DNA of 64,000 nucleotides. Source: Pseudogulbenkiania ferrooxidans 2002 (lineage in GTDB: Bacteria > Pseudomonadota > Gammaproteobacteria > Burkholderiales > Chromobacteriaceae). The position numbers were made by a program, and so were the translations under genes. The first letter of the stretch is position 1. Each line of letters begins with the position of its first letter. The DNA is taken from NCBI RefSeq assembly GCF_000174355.1, contig NZ_ACIS01000010.1:105977-169976 (forward strand), given 5' to 3'. Below, one piece after another: positions 54,700 through 63,755 of the stretch. A model generated the notes under the pieces. It worked only from the letters and a program-made list of their open reading frames with translations. It was not told where the DNA came from and did no database searches.

Positions 54700-56304
54700 A
54701 TGAAAATCACAACGCGTTTGATACTGGCGTTCCTGATCGGGGTGCTGCTGGTGATCGCGGCGGGAGGGCTGGCGGTATGGCAGCTGTCCCGGGCGCAAAT
54801 CCGTATCGAAGGGTTCACGACGGACATCATGCCCAGCGTCAAGATCCTGGTCGCCGCCAAGGATGCCACGGCCAATGCCCGGGTGGCGGTGTGGAAGCAC
54901 ATCGCCACCGCGGACCCGGCGAAGAAGGCCGAGTACGAGAGCCAGATCCGGCAGAGTTTCAGCGCCATCGACACGCAGCTCGCGGCCTACGAGTCGCTGG
55001 TCAGCGACGCCGACGACCGCGCCGCGCTGGCGGCGGACAAGGCGACGTATGCGGCCTACAAGCAGGAGATGGACCATACGCTGGGGGCGTCGCGCAGCGG
55101 CGACACCAACGCCGCGGTCGCCTTCGCCGGCCGCGGCAAGGGCGCGGCACTGGCCGCCTCCTGGACGCAGCATATCGGTTACAACAACAGAATGGCCGTC
55201 GCCATGAAGCAGGACAACGACCGTGCCTACGCCCAGTCGTTGTGGCTGTCTTTCGGCCTGATGGCGCTGTCCGCGCTGCTGGCGCTGGTGTGGGGCGGCT
55301 TGCTGTGCCGCAACATCAAGCGCGGTCTCGGCGACCTGGCGAGCACGATGGAAACCATCAGCAGCCGGCTCGACTTCACCCTGCGCGCCCCGGCTGCGGG
55401 GCGGGACGAGATCGGCCAGGCCTCGCAGGCCTTCAACCGCTTGCTGGAGCGGCTGCAGTCCAGCCTGCGCACGCTGCAGCAAGGCGTGATGGCGGTGGCG
55501 GAATCGTCGCAGGAACTGCAGGCGGCGTCGCGCCAGGTGGCCCAGAGTTCGGACACGCAGAGCGCCTCGTCGGCGCAGATGGCCGCCGCGGTGGAAGAAA
55601 TGACGGTCAGCATCAACCATGTCGCCACCCGCGCCGAGGAGGCGCAGCAGCTGGCGGGCGAGAGCGCCGGGCAGGCCGGCAACGGCCAGCAGGTGATCGG
55701 GCGTTCCGTGGCCGACATCCAGGCCATCGCCGCGACCGTGAGCGGCGCCTCGGAAGACATCGTCCAGCTCGAATCGCGCAGCCAGGACATCGCCTCTGTG
55801 GTAAGCGTGATCCGCGACGTGGCCGAGCAGACCAATCTGCTGGCGCTCAACGCCGCGATCGAGGCGGCGCGCGCCGGCGAGTCGGGGCGGGGCTTCGCCG
55901 TGGTGGCGGATGAGGTGCGCAAGCTAGCCGAGCGCACCGCCGCCTCCACCCAGGAGATCGGCGCCATCATCGCCGCCATCCAGCAGGTCTCCGGCAGCGT
56001 GGTGGGGCGCATGCAGCAGACCGTGCAGCAGGTGGAGCAGGGCCAGGAGGGCGTGCAGTCGGCGCAACAGAGCATGAGCAGCCTGCATCACGGCGCCAGC
56101 CAGAGCGCGCGCCTGGTGACGGAGATTTCCGACGCCATCCGCGAGCAGGGCATGGCCACCAACAGCATCGCCCAGCAGGTGGAAGTGGTGGCGCAAGGTG
56201 CGGAGGAAAACAGCTGCGCCGCCAGCCAGGCCGCCGCACTGGCCGCGCGGCTGGAAGAGGTGGCGGGGAGCATGCGCCAGGAGGTCAGCGCCTACCGCGT
56301 GTGA
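54700..56304 (+). CDS. Methyl-accepting chemotaxis protein
   Basis: A 534-aa inner-membrane chemoreceptor. First span about 8-29, a periplasmic four-helix-bundle sensor (about 30-185, rich in Ala and Lys), second span about 188-208, HAMP (about 209-265) and a long cytoplasmic coiled coil whose hairpin tip is [20 protein letters not shown] (about 382-401) followed by [20 protein letters not shown]. This carries the CheA/CheW contact residues. There is no C-terminal CheR pentapeptide. GAGG six bases ahead supports ATG 54700; 54697 is the alternative. Confidence 0.92.
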   Translation: MKITTRLILAFLIGVLLVIAAGGLAVWQLSRAQIRIEGFTTDIMPSVKILVAAKDATANARVAVWKHIATADPAKKAEYESQIRQSFSAIDTQLAAYESLVSDADDRAALAADKATYAAYKQEMDHTLGASRSGDTNAAVAFAGRGKGAALAASWTQHIGYNNRMAVAMKQDNDRAYAQSLWLSFGLMALSALLALVWGGLLCRNIKRGLGDLASTMETISSRLDFTLRAPAAGRDEIGQASQAFNRLLERLQSSLRTLQQGVMAVAESSQELQAASRQVAQSSDTQSASSAQMAAAVEEMTVSINHVATRAEEAQQLAGESAGQAGNGQQVIGRSVADIQAIAATVSGASEDIVQLESRSQDIASVVSVIRDVAEQTNLLALNAAIEAARAGESGRGFAVVADEVRKLAERTAASTQEIGAIIAAIQQVSGSVVGRMQQTVQQVEQGQEGVQSAQQSMSSLHHGASQSARLVTEISDAIREQGMATNSIAQQVEVVAQGAEENSCAASQAAALAARLEEVAGSMRQEVSAYRV

Positions 56305-56402
56305 GAGGCCCGGCGCTGGCGGGGCGGCGGCGGCGCGTGTACAGTTGAACGACTGTATACAATCCAGTGCCCCCGTTCCGTCACCCACAAGGTATCGACT
56401 CC

Positions 56403-57791
56403 ATGTTTTCTGCCGACATCTACCTGCAGCGCCGTGCCCGCCTGCAGGCGGCGGGCCTGTCCGGCCTGTTGCTGTTCCCGGGCAACGTCGACGCACCGAT
56501 GAACTACCGCGACAACATCTACCCCTTCGTGCAGGACAGCTCCTTCCGCTATTTCTTCGGCCTGAACGAGCCCGGGCTGGCTGGCGTGATCGACGCCGAC
56601 AGCGGCGCGGTGACGCTGTTCGGGCGCGAGCCCGACGTCGCCGAGGTGGTATGGACCGGGCCGCAGCCCAGCCTGGCCGAGCGCGCCGCCTCCGTTGGCG
56701 TCGCCGTGGCGCGGCCGTACGCCGAACTGGCGGCGCTGGTGCGCGCGGCGCGCGACGCCGGCCGCACCGTGCACTACTTGGCGCCGTACCGCGGCGAGAC
56801 GCAGATCGAGCTGGGCCGGCTGCTGGCGCTGCCGCCGGACGAGCTGGGCGCCGGCGTCTCCGCCGCGCTGACCCGCGCCGTGGTGGCGCTGCGCGAGATC
56901 AAGGGCGACGAGGAAATCGCCGAGATGGAAGCGGCGCTCGCGGTGACGCACGCGATGCACCTGGCGGCGATGCGCGCGGCGCGGCCGGGCGTGGCCGAGC
57001 GCGCGGTGGTGGGCGAGATGGAAGGCATCGTGCGCCGCCACGACTGGCAGCTGGCCTACCCCAGCATCTTCTCGCGCCGCGGCGAGGTGCTGCACAACCA
57101 TCACCACGACCAGGTGCTGGCGGCCGGCGACCTGGTGGTGAACGACAGCGGCGCAGCGAGTGCCAGCGGCTACGCCAGCGACATCACCCGCACGCTGCCG
57201 GTGGGCGGACGCTTCACGCCGCGTCAGCGCGCGCTGTACGACACGGTGCTGGCGATGCAACTGGCCGCGCTCGAGGCGATCCGCCCGGGCGTACCCTATC
57301 TCGAGGTGCACAAGTGCGCGGCGCGGGTGATGGTGGAGAGGATGACGGCGCTCGGTTTCTTCCACGGCGACGCCGACACCATCGTCGACTCCGGCGCCTA
57401 CGCCATCGCCTTCCCGCACGGCCTGGGGCACCAGATCGGCATGGACGTGCACGACATGGAGGGGCTGGGCGAGGACCTGGTGGGCTACGGCGGCGAGGCC
57501 CAGCGCAGCGCGCTGTTCGGCCTCGGCTACCTGCGTCTGGGCAAGCCGCTCAAGGCCGGCATGGTGATCACGGTGGAGCCGGGCATCTACTTCATCCCGG
57601 CTCTGATCGACGCCTGGCGGGCCGAGGGCCGCCACGCTGGGCTGATCGACTACGCGCGCTTCGACGACTACCGCGATTTCGGCGGCATCCGCATCGAGGA
57701 CGACGTGCTGGTGACGGAACAGGGCTGCCGCGTGCTGGGCACGCCGATCCCGAAGACGGCGGACGAGGTGGAGGCGGCGATGGCGGGCTGA
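56403..57791 (+). CDS. pepP: Xaa-Pro aminopeptidase (aminopeptidase P family)
   Basis: A 462-aa dinuclear-metal peptidase that removes N-terminal residues before proline. N-terminal creatinase-like domain (about 1-170) and a pita-bread catalytic domain with all five metal ligands: the Asp in LVVNDSGA and in ASDITRTLPVGG, His in FPHGLGHQIGMDVHD (about 339-353), Glu in ITVEPGIYFIP (about 392-402) and Glu in GGIRIEDDVLV. ATG 56403 begins MFSADIYLQRR as in relatives. Its TGA stop is the left target duplication of a family A MITE. Confidence 0.92.
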   Translation: MFSADIYLQRRARLQAAGLSGLLLFPGNVDAPMNYRDNIYPFVQDSSFRYFFGLNEPGLAGVIDADSGAVTLFGREPDVAEVVWTGPQPSLAERAASVGVAVARPYAELAALVRAARDAGRTVHYLAPYRGETQIELGRLLALPPDELGAGVSAALTRAVVALREIKGDEEIAEMEAALAVTHAMHLAAMRAARPGVAERAVVGEMEGIVRRHDWQLAYPSIFSRRGEVLHNHHHDQVLAAGDLVVNDSGAASASGYASDITRTLPVGGRFTPRQRALYDTVLAMQLAALEAIRPGVPYLEVHKCAARVMVERMTALGFFHGDADTIVDSGAYAIAFPHGLGHQIGMDVHDMEGLGEDLVGYGGEAQRSALFGLGYLRLGKPLKAGMVITVEPGIYFIPALIDAWRAEGRHAGLIDYARFDDYRDFGGIRIEDDVLVTEQGCRVLGTPIPKTADEVEAAMAG

Positions 57792-57931
57792 GAACCTGTT
57801 TACGATCTGCTGCGCGTCGGCGATACGGCGTTAAAAACGTCTTCGGAATGCTCATTTACCACGTGTAAACTCCGCTTCCTCAGCCGTTTTTGCCTTGTCT
57901 CGCTCTAGCTCGCGAGATCGTAACCAGGTTC
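57792..57931 (+). mobile_element. MITE-like element, family A, copy 2
   Basis: 140 bp with terminal inverted repeats (left AACCTGTTTACGATCT, right AGATCGTAACCAGGTT, one mismatch), directly after the pepP stop. TGA flanks both sides (57789-57791 and 57932-57934), a 3-bp TNA duplication that re-creates the stop codon. About 93 percent identical to copy 1 at 18091-18230 by eye. Confidence 0.88.
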
Positions 57932-57963
57932 TGAACCGTCTCACCGCGCTCATCGACCAAAAG

Positions 57964-57974
57964 GTTGGCCGAAG
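57964..57974 (+). repeat. Uptake-like word, left arm of the pepP-side terminator
   Basis: AAGGTTGGCCGAAGCCC. Confidence 0.9.
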
Positions 57975-57987
57975 CCCGTGTGCGGGG

Positions 57988-57998
57988 CTTCGGCCAAC
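57988..57998 (-). repeat. Uptake-like word, right arm of the pepP-side terminator
   Basis: GGGCTTCGGCCAACCTTT, inverted to the copy 24 bases before. Confidence 0.9.
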
Positions 57999-58049
57999 CT
58001 TTTTGTTTTCAGCGCCGCCGCGTGCGCGGCGGCGGGGAGGGCGACGCGC

Positions 58050-58460
58050 TCAGAGGAAGCGCACCGGCTCGCCCTGATGATCGAACGCCAGGTAGCGCGA
58101 CACGTCGCCGCCGGTCTGGATGGTCTGGATCATGCGCTTGAGCGGCTCTTCGGCGTCGTCGCTGCTGGGGACCTGGCCGTTGGCACCGCCGATGGCGGCG
58201 ACGAACATGAGCTGCCAGGCCTCGCCGGTGCGCGCCGATTCCGCCTTGAGCGCGGCGAAGTTGGTGAGTTCGGCCGGGGTCTTGTCGACGCACAGCACCG
58301 GCTGCAGGATGCCGCCCTGGCCGGCGTTAAAGCGTTCGGCTTCGTGCGGGGCGTGGTCGTCGTGCAGCACCGAGCGCACGAACACGAACAGCAGGCGTTG
58401 CGGGTCGGGCTGCTGGCGTGCGGCGGCCAGCAGCGAGTCGAAATCGGTGATCTGGGTCAT
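58050..58460 (-). CDS. Small conserved protein (often labelled ribonucleotide reductase subunit alpha)
   Basis: A 136-aa soluble protein with motifs RLLFVFVRSVLHDDHAPHEA and PVLCVDKTPAELTNF. Proteins like this occur in Neisseriales and are commonly named after ribonucleotide reductase subunit alpha, but no catalytic feature of that enzyme is visible and the length is far too short. I therefore treat the function as unknown. ATG 58460 is preferred to a TTG at 58475. Confidence 0.7.
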   Translation of the reverse strand: MTQITDFDSLLAAARQQPDPQRLLFVFVRSVLHDDHAPHEAERFNAGQGGILQPVLCVDKTPAELTNFAALKAESARTGEAWQLMFVAAIGGANGQVPSSDDAEEPLKRMIQTIQTGGDVSRYLAFDHQGEPVRFL

Positions 58461-58581
58461 GACGCGGTATTCCAATACGGGCAGGGGGGAAGCTGCAGTG
58501 TAGCGCGACGGCGGCGGGTCCTTCGATACGCCCGACGAGGGGGAGGGGCTAGGCCGAACGGCGGAGGCCCGGCGCGGGGCG

Positions 58582-60666
58582 TCAGGGCGAATCCTCGTCG
58601 TCGATGCGGTTCTGCCGCTCCAGTTCGGCGGCCAGGATCGCCCCGGCGCTGGCGCCGGCCATCGCCGCCAGGCGCTGGCTGTCCTCCTCGGTCAGCTCGT
58701 GGGTGTCGTCGTAGCCCGCCAGCGGCGCCATGGGCGGGGGCGGCTTGGCCGGCGCCGGTACCGGCAGGATGACGTGGATCGCGCGGTGGGCGAACAGGAT
58801 GCCGCGCGCCTCCAGCGCCTCCTTGACGCGGCGGTAGGCTTCGCGCCGGATCACCCACTGCTCGCCGGGGCGGGTGGTGAACTTCATGCGCACGATCAGC
58901 GCCGACTCCTCGATGCGCATCACCCCCTGCGACTTCAGGGGCAGGATGAAGTGCGGCCCGAGCTCGGGGTCGGCCAGCATCTCCTCGCCGACGCTCTTGA
59001 TCACCTTGCGCACCGTCTCCAGGTCGACGTCGTAGGGCAGGCGGATCTCCAGCTTCATGGTCGCCCAGTCGCGGCTCATGTTGCGCACGGTGCGGATCGA
59101 GCTGTAGGGGATGGTCTGCAGCGCGCCCAGGTGGTGCCTGAGCTGCATCGAGCGGATCGACAGCCGCTCCACCGTGCCGCGCAAGTCGCCGGCCTCGATG
59201 TACTCGCCGCGGCGGAAGGCGTCGTCGAGCAGGAAGAAGATGCCGGAGATGACGTCCTGCACCAGCTTCTGCGCCCCCAGGCCGATGGCGATGCCGATCA
59301 CCCCGGCGCCGGCCAGGAGCGGACCGATCTCCACCCCCAGCGCGTGCAGCAGGCTCAGGGTCAGGATGATCAGCAGCAAGAAGAACAGCAGCGTGCGCAA
59401 GGGCGGCAGCAGCGTCTCGCGCCGGCTGCCGGCGGCGGCGCCCTCGCCCTCGTCGGCCAGGGTGCTCTGCACCTCCTGCTCCGGCGGCGGCAGCTGGCGC
59501 TCGATCTGCGACAACAGCACCTCCCACACCATATAGGCCAAGAGCACGATCACCATGCTGTCGAGCAGCGACTTGAGCAGGCGGCTGATGCGGCCGTCGC
59601 CGCTCATGGTCATGGCGTCGTAGCCCAGCACGTCGGCCACGGTCAGCACCGCGACGGTGAGCATGATCAGCCTCAGCCCGCCCTGCATGATGCGGCGGAA
59701 GCGGCGCGAGCGTTGGGCGAAGGTATGGCTTTGCAGCCAGGGCAACTGGCACAGCTTGTAGAGCGCGGCGGCGAACAGCCGGTCGATGATCGGGAACAGC
59801 AGCGTGAGCCACCATGGCCAGGACATCTTGGCGGCGTGCTGCAGGTTGCCGATGATCAGGCTGTGGCTCCACAGCAGCCAGATCGCCAGCAGCCACAGCG
59901 TCACCAGCAGCGGCCACGACTGGCTCAGGATGATGGCCAGGCCGTGTTCCCCGCCGTTGCGGTCGCGGCTTTGGAACAACTGCTCGATGGTGCCGCGCTG
60001 GAGCCAGACGAAGCCCAGCGCGAACAGGTTGAGGGCGAGGCCGGTGAGCACCTTGAGCAGGCGCACCAGTTCGCCGTCCATGCCGAGCCAGGCCAGGAAA
60101 TCGGTGCCCTGGAAGCCGACGATGTAGAGCAGGGTGAAGGTCATCACGCCGCGGTGGAAGCCGATGGCCTGCTCGCAGGCGATCGGCAGCGGGCGGATGC
60201 CCTTGGCGGTGGGGGCGAACACCGCCTGCGACAGCACGCCCACGGCGCGGAAGGTCACCGTCGCCAGCAGCAGGCTGAACAGCAGCTTCGGCCGCACGTC
60301 GTTGGTGTTGCTGGTCAGCAGCAGCATGCCCTGCGCGGTGATCATGAAGATGCCGACGCACAGCAGCCGGAACAGCGTGCGCAGCAGCTGGTAGCCGATG
60401 CGGCTGCCGAGCCCGCTGGCCTGTTCGCGGCCGATGGCGTTGGCCAGCGCGCGGAAGCGGCGCCCGGCCAGGTACTCGGCCAGCATCGCCACCCCCACCA
60501 CCAGCACGGTGATGCCGGCAAAACGGTCCCAGCCGGCGGCGGTGATGTCGTGGTCGATCTGCTGCGCGATCAGTTGCAGCTCGCCGGCGGCGCGGCCGAG
60601 GATTTGCTGGATGATCCACAGCACGTCGGCGATCTGGTTGGTGCTGTTGAAGAGCTCGTTCAGCAT
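58582..60666 (-). CDS. MscS-family mechanosensitive ion channel
   Basis: A 694-aa inner-membrane protein of the large MscS type. A long N-terminal part with about eight spans (about 40-400) precedes the MscS core: pore helix LLAGAGVIGIAIGLGAQKLV (about 443-462) and the beta domain GEYIEAGDLRGTVERLSIRS (about 487-506), followed by SSIRTVRNMSRDW. A Glu-rich C-terminal tail follows. The start overlaps the deacetylase gene by seven bases, so it belongs to the polysaccharide operon. Its role there (osmotic release, or a partner in export) is unknown. Confidence 0.85.
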   Translation of the reverse strand: MLNELFNSTNQIADVLWIIQQILGRAAGELQLIAQQIDHDITAAGWDRFAGITVLVVGVAMLAEYLAGRRFRALANAIGREQASGLGSRIGYQLLRTLFRLLCVGIFMITAQGMLLLTSNTNDVRPKLLFSLLLATVTFRAVGVLSQAVFAPTAKGIRPLPIACEQAIGFHRGVMTFTLLYIVGFQGTDFLAWLGMDGELVRLLKVLTGLALNLFALGFVWLQRGTIEQLFQSRDRNGGEHGLAIILSQSWPLLVTLWLLAIWLLWSHSLIIGNLQHAAKMSWPWWLTLLFPIIDRLFAAALYKLCQLPWLQSHTFAQRSRRFRRIMQGGLRLIMLTVAVLTVADVLGYDAMTMSGDGRISRLLKSLLDSMVIVLLAYMVWEVLLSQIERQLPPPEQEVQSTLADEGEGAAAGSRRETLLPPLRTLLFFLLLIILTLSLLHALGVEIGPLLAGAGVIGIAIGLGAQKLVQDVISGIFFLLDDAFRRGEYIEAGDLRGTVERLSIRSMQLRHHLGALQTIPYSSIRTVRNMSRDWATMKLEIRLPYDVDLETVRKVIKSVGEEMLADPELGPHFILPLKSQGVMRIEESALIVRMKFTTRPGEQWVIRREAYRRVKEALEARGILFAHRAIHVILPVPAPAKPPPPMAPLAGYDDTHELTEEDSQRLAAMAGASAGAILAAELERQNRIDDEDSP

Positions 60667-61445
60667 GGCGGCGCGCCCTCCGCCACAGCGGCATGCCACA
60701 ACGTCGCCGGATCGTGCCAGGCGGCGGCGGGGTGGGCGGCCAGCAGCGCCAGCAGGCGCGCGGCACCGTCCCAGATGGCGGCGTCGTGCACGCGGTGGTG
60801 GCTCATGATGCCGCTGGGTTCCTGGGCGTCGGCCTCGCCGCGGCGCCGCGCCGCGAGGTGGCGCGCCAGCGCCGCCGCCAGCGCCGCGTCGCCGGCGTAC
60901 TGGCGGCTGCGCCAGTCGATCAGGTCGGCGTGCACGTTGACCACGGCGAGACCGGGCTGCACCCGACGCGGGCCGAGGGTGGAGAGCCCGATCAGCCCCG
61001 CCTCGGGCAGGCGCGGAATCCAGCCGGGGTGGAGGCGGTTCCAGGGCGGCACCAGCACCGGGCGGAAACGTTGGCCGAAGGCCGCCGCCAGGCGCGCCCG
61101 CCCGCCCTGCAGCGCCGCGCGCAGCACGTCCCACTGCCAGGCGGCGCCGAGCTCGCACTTGCGCTCGCCCGGCAGGGCGTGGTCGAGGTGGGCGATGCCG
61201 TGCTGCAGCACGCCGAGCGCGCGCCGGGCGGCGAGGGCGGCGGGCAGCGAGTCCTCCAGCGCGGCCGGAATCACCGCCAGCCACAACGGCACGGCGTGGG
61301 CATCGGCCAGGTCCAGCAGCCGTTGCAGCGCGGCGCTGTCGGCCACCGCGTCGTCGTCGCGCCACCACAAGGTGGCCGTCCGGCCGCTCTCGCTCCAGCG
61401 GTCGAGTTCCGCACGCAGCACGGCAAAACCATCGTCACCCGCCAT
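60660..61445 (-). CDS. Polysaccharide-deacetylase-family protein
   Basis: A 261-aa protein of the NodB-homology superfamily. Motif 1 appears as LWWRDDDAVADSAAL (about 26-40), with the metal-binding Asp pair, motif 2 as LQHGIAHLDHA (about 79-89) with two His, and PVLVPPWNRLHPGWIPRL (about 128-145) matches the third block. No signal peptide, so it may act in the cytoplasm on a lipid-linked glycan, or on an exported one by another route. It overlaps both neighbours by 7 and 11 bases. Confidence 0.82.
   Translation of the reverse strand: MAGDDGFAVLRAELDRWSESGRTATLWWRDDDAVADSAALQRLLDLADAHAVPLWLAVIPAALEDSLPAALAARRALGVLQHGIAHLDHALPGERKCELGAAWQWDVLRAALQGGRARLAAAFGQRFRPVLVPPWNRLHPGWIPRLPEAGLIGLSTLGPRRVQPGLAVVNVHADLIDWRSRQYAGDAALAAALARHLAARRRGEADAQEPSGIMSHHRVHDAAIWDGAARLLALLAAHPAAAWHDPATLWHAAVAEGAPPC
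61070..61080 (+). repeat. Uptake-like word, in the deacetylase gene
   Basis: ACGTTGGCCGAAGG, exact over 11 bases. Confidence 0.8.
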
Positions 61446-62580
61446 GGCCGGCCTCCTCGGCCCAGCGCCGCAGCAGCCGCGCGCTCTGCTCGGCGCCGTC
61501 CAGCCTGAGTGGCAGGCGGGTGGGCGGCAGGGTCAGCGCCTGCTCGATCGCCGCCGCCAGCGCCAGCGGGGTCAGCGCGTTCTCCTCCAGCAGCGCGACG
61601 CGTCCGCGCGCGGCCAGCGCCTCGGCGCGCAGGCGCTGCTCGGTCTGGTCCTCGCCCTGGAACGGCACCAGCACCGCCGGACAGCCGGCGGCGAGCAGGT
61701 CGAGCACGGTGTTGTAGCCGGCCTGCGAGATCGACAGCGCCGCCACCGCCAGGCGCGGCGCGAAGTCGGTGCGCAGGTCCTCGACGATCACGCCGTCCGG
61801 CGCGTCGCGCTCCAGCGCCCGGCGCCGCGCCGCCTCCAGCCGCGGGCCGCACAGCAGGCGCCAGCGCCGCGCCGCGAGCCGGGTCAGCGGCCGGGCCGCC
61901 AGCGCGGTGGCGAGCAGCTCGGCGCCGACCGCGCCGCCGCCGGCCGAGACCAGCACCTCGCCGGCCGCCGCGGGGTCGTCCGACGGCGTCAGCGCGGCGC
62001 CGACGTAGCCGGTGTGGTGCACCCGCTCCGGCGGCAGCAGCGCCACCGGAAAGCTCGCCGCCAGCGGCAGGAACTCGGCGTCGCCGTGCACCAGCAGGTG
62101 GTCGAAGTCGCGCCGGAACCGCGCGGCGCTCTCCGTCTGGCGCTCGGGCGAACGCCCCTGCAGCACGTCGCGCACCGAGCAGACGACCAGCGGACGCGGC
62201 GTCATGGCGCGCGCCGCCTCGATCAGGGGGTCGAGCTCGAAGCGCAGGCGGCGTCGCCCGAACGGGTAGCTCTCTATCAGCAGCAGCGCCGGGCGCACCT
62301 GTTCCAGCGCCGCCAGCACCCGGTCGCGCCGCTCGGCCTCCAGCGCGGCGTCGAGCGGCCGGCCGTGGCGGTCGAGCAGGGTGGTGAAGCGGGCGTCGGC
62401 GCTGGTCAGCGGCGGCAGCGCGATGCGCCGGGCGGCGCCGAAATCGACCAGCGCGCTGTCCTCGCCGCCCATCAGCATGTGCACCTCCAGGCCGTGCGCC
62501 TGGCACGCCCGCGCCAGCCGCGCGGCGCGCTGCAGGTGGCCGATGCCGAGCAGGCTCTGGACGTAGAACAGCAGCTTCAC
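61435..62580 (-). CDS. MurG-like glycosyltransferase (COG4671 type), second copy
   Basis: A 381-aa GT-B-fold transferase. N-terminal LLFYVQSLLGIGHLQRAARL (about 3-22) and a C-terminal donor-binding region AALSISQAGYNTVLDLLAAG (about 282-301) with VLVPFQGEDQTEQRLRAE. GTG 62580 overlaps the preceding stop as GTGA, so translation is coupled. It resembles the next gene upstream at low identity and probably arose by an old duplication. No signal peptide or membrane span. Confidence 0.82.
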   Translation of the reverse strand: MKLLFYVQSLLGIGHLQRAARLARACQAHGLEVHMLMGGEDSALVDFGAARRIALPPLTSADARFTTLLDRHGRPLDAALEAERRDRVLAALEQVRPALLLIESYPFGRRRLRFELDPLIEAARAMTPRPLVVCSVRDVLQGRSPERQTESAARFRRDFDHLLVHGDAEFLPLAASFPVALLPPERVHHTGYVGAALTPSDDPAAAGEVLVSAGGGAVGAELLATALAARPLTRLAARRWRLLCGPRLEAARRRALERDAPDGVIVEDLRTDFAPRLAVAALSISQAGYNTVLDLLAAGCPAVLVPFQGEDQTEQRLRAEALAARGRVALLEENALTPLALAAAIEQALTLPPTRLPLRLDGAEQSARLLRRWAEEAGHGG

Positions 62581-63755
62581 GAGGCGTGCTCCCGCACGAT
62601 GGCGCCCACCCGCTTGCCGATGGTCTGCAGCCCGCACAGCATGTTGCGCCGTGCCGCGGCCGACGGCGGCGCTTGCTCCGGCAGGCGCTGCAGTGCCGCC
62701 ACCATCGGCGCGGTGTCGGCCAGTTGCGCCGGGTCGAGCATGGTGGTCAGCCCCAGCGCGGTCGCCTTGCGCGCGCGGATCAGCTGCTCCAGGCGCGGCT
62801 CGGTGCGGGGCACCAGCAGGGCCGGCTTGTTGAACGACAAAATCTCGCAGAAGGTGTTGTAGCCGCCCATCGCCACCACCGCGCGCGCCTGGTTCATCAG
62901 CGATTCGAACTGGGTGTCGAAGGTGGCGATCTGCACGTTGGGCAGCCGGGCGGCGCGCAGCCGGAACGCCTCCTGCTCGTGCGCCGACATGAACGGCCCC
63001 AGCATGAACAGCGCCGGCCACGGCAGCGCGGCGCCGCTCTCGTAGGCGCGCAGCACCCAGTCCACCATCTCGGCGCCGTCGCCGCCGCCGCCCGGCGTCA
63101 CCAGCAGGTAGGGCTCGGGCAGCCCCTCCAGCAAGCCGGAGCTTTCATGCTCCGGCAGGTGGCGCGGCAGGTAGCCGGTGTACAGCATCTTGTCGTGGAT
63201 GGCGGGGGTGATCGGCAGCCCGGTGAGCGGGTCGCCCATGTTGCGGCTGCCGTACACCCAGATCTCGTCGTAGAGGCTCTCCAGCGCCGGCAGCGCGTTC
63301 TTGGCCTGCCACTCGCGCGACAGCCGGTCGGCGTCGTCCATCACGTCGCGCAGGCCGAGGATGGTGCGGGTGCGGCGCGTGGCGAGCAGGTCGAGCGTGC
63401 TGGCCACCTCGCCCTTGAGCCCGAGCGGCTCCTTGTCGACGATGAACAGGTCCGGCTCGAACACGCGCGCGGTGTGCAGGATGATCGATTCGCGCAGCGC
63501 CAGCGTCTCCTTCAGGCTGATGTGCAGCTTGAGCGGGGTGTACTCGCCGTTGTAGAGCTTGATCACGCCGGGAATACGCACGAAGTCGACACGCGCCTTG
63601 AAGTTGAAGTGGCCGGCGATCGGCGATCCGGTCAGGATCAGCACCGTCAGCGACTTGTAGCGCTCGACCAGGGCGTGCGCGATGGCACGGCAACGGCGCA
63701 GGTGACCGAGCCCGAACGAGTCGTGGCTATAGATCAGGATGCGGCTTTTCTTCAT
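62577..63755 (-). CDS. MurG-like glycosyltransferase (COG4671 type), first copy
   Basis: A 392-aa GT-B-fold transferase. N-terminal ILIYSHDSFGLGHLRRCRAI (about 6-25) and C-terminal AVVAMGGYNTFCEILSFNKP (about 297-316) with LLVPRTEPRLEQLIRA match the COG4671 predicted glycosyltransferases. It follows, with a 29-base overlap, a GT4 gene that runs off the window. The acceptor and sugar are not known. Confidence 0.85.
   Translation of the reverse strand: MKKSRILIYSHDSFGLGHLRRCRAIAHALVERYKSLTVLILTGSPIAGHFNFKARVDFVRIPGVIKLYNGEYTPLKLHISLKETLALRESIILHTARVFEPDLFIVDKEPLGLKGEVASTLDLLATRRTRTILGLRDVMDDADRLSREWQAKNALPALESLYDEIWVYGSRNMGDPLTGLPITPAIHDKMLYTGYLPRHLPEHESSGLLEGLPEPYLLVTPGGGGDGAEMVDWVLRAYESGAALPWPALFMLGPFMSAHEQEAFRLRAARLPNVQIATFDTQFESLMNQARAVVAMGGYNTFCEILSFNKPALLVPRTEPRLEQLIRARKATALGLTTMLDPAQLADTAPMVAALQRLPEQAPPSAAARRNMLCGLQTIGKRVGAIVREHAS

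Larger units (their letters stand above)
57959..58005. terminator. Bidirectional terminator made from an inverted pair of uptake-like words
   Basis: AAAAGGTTGGCCGAAGCCC faces GGGGCTTCGGCCAACCTTTTT around a GTGTGC loop. It serves the pepP side and the convergent 58050 gene. Both arms contain the full 11-base word. Confidence 0.92.

Noticed and set aside
58050..58460. A ribonucleotide reductase subunit
   Set aside because: The name is common for relatives, but 136 aa without any catalytic motif cannot be that enzyme.
58699..62862. Plus-strand open frame of 1387 codons across the glycan operon
   Set aside because: It runs through four overlapping genes on the other strand and looks like composition-driven noise.
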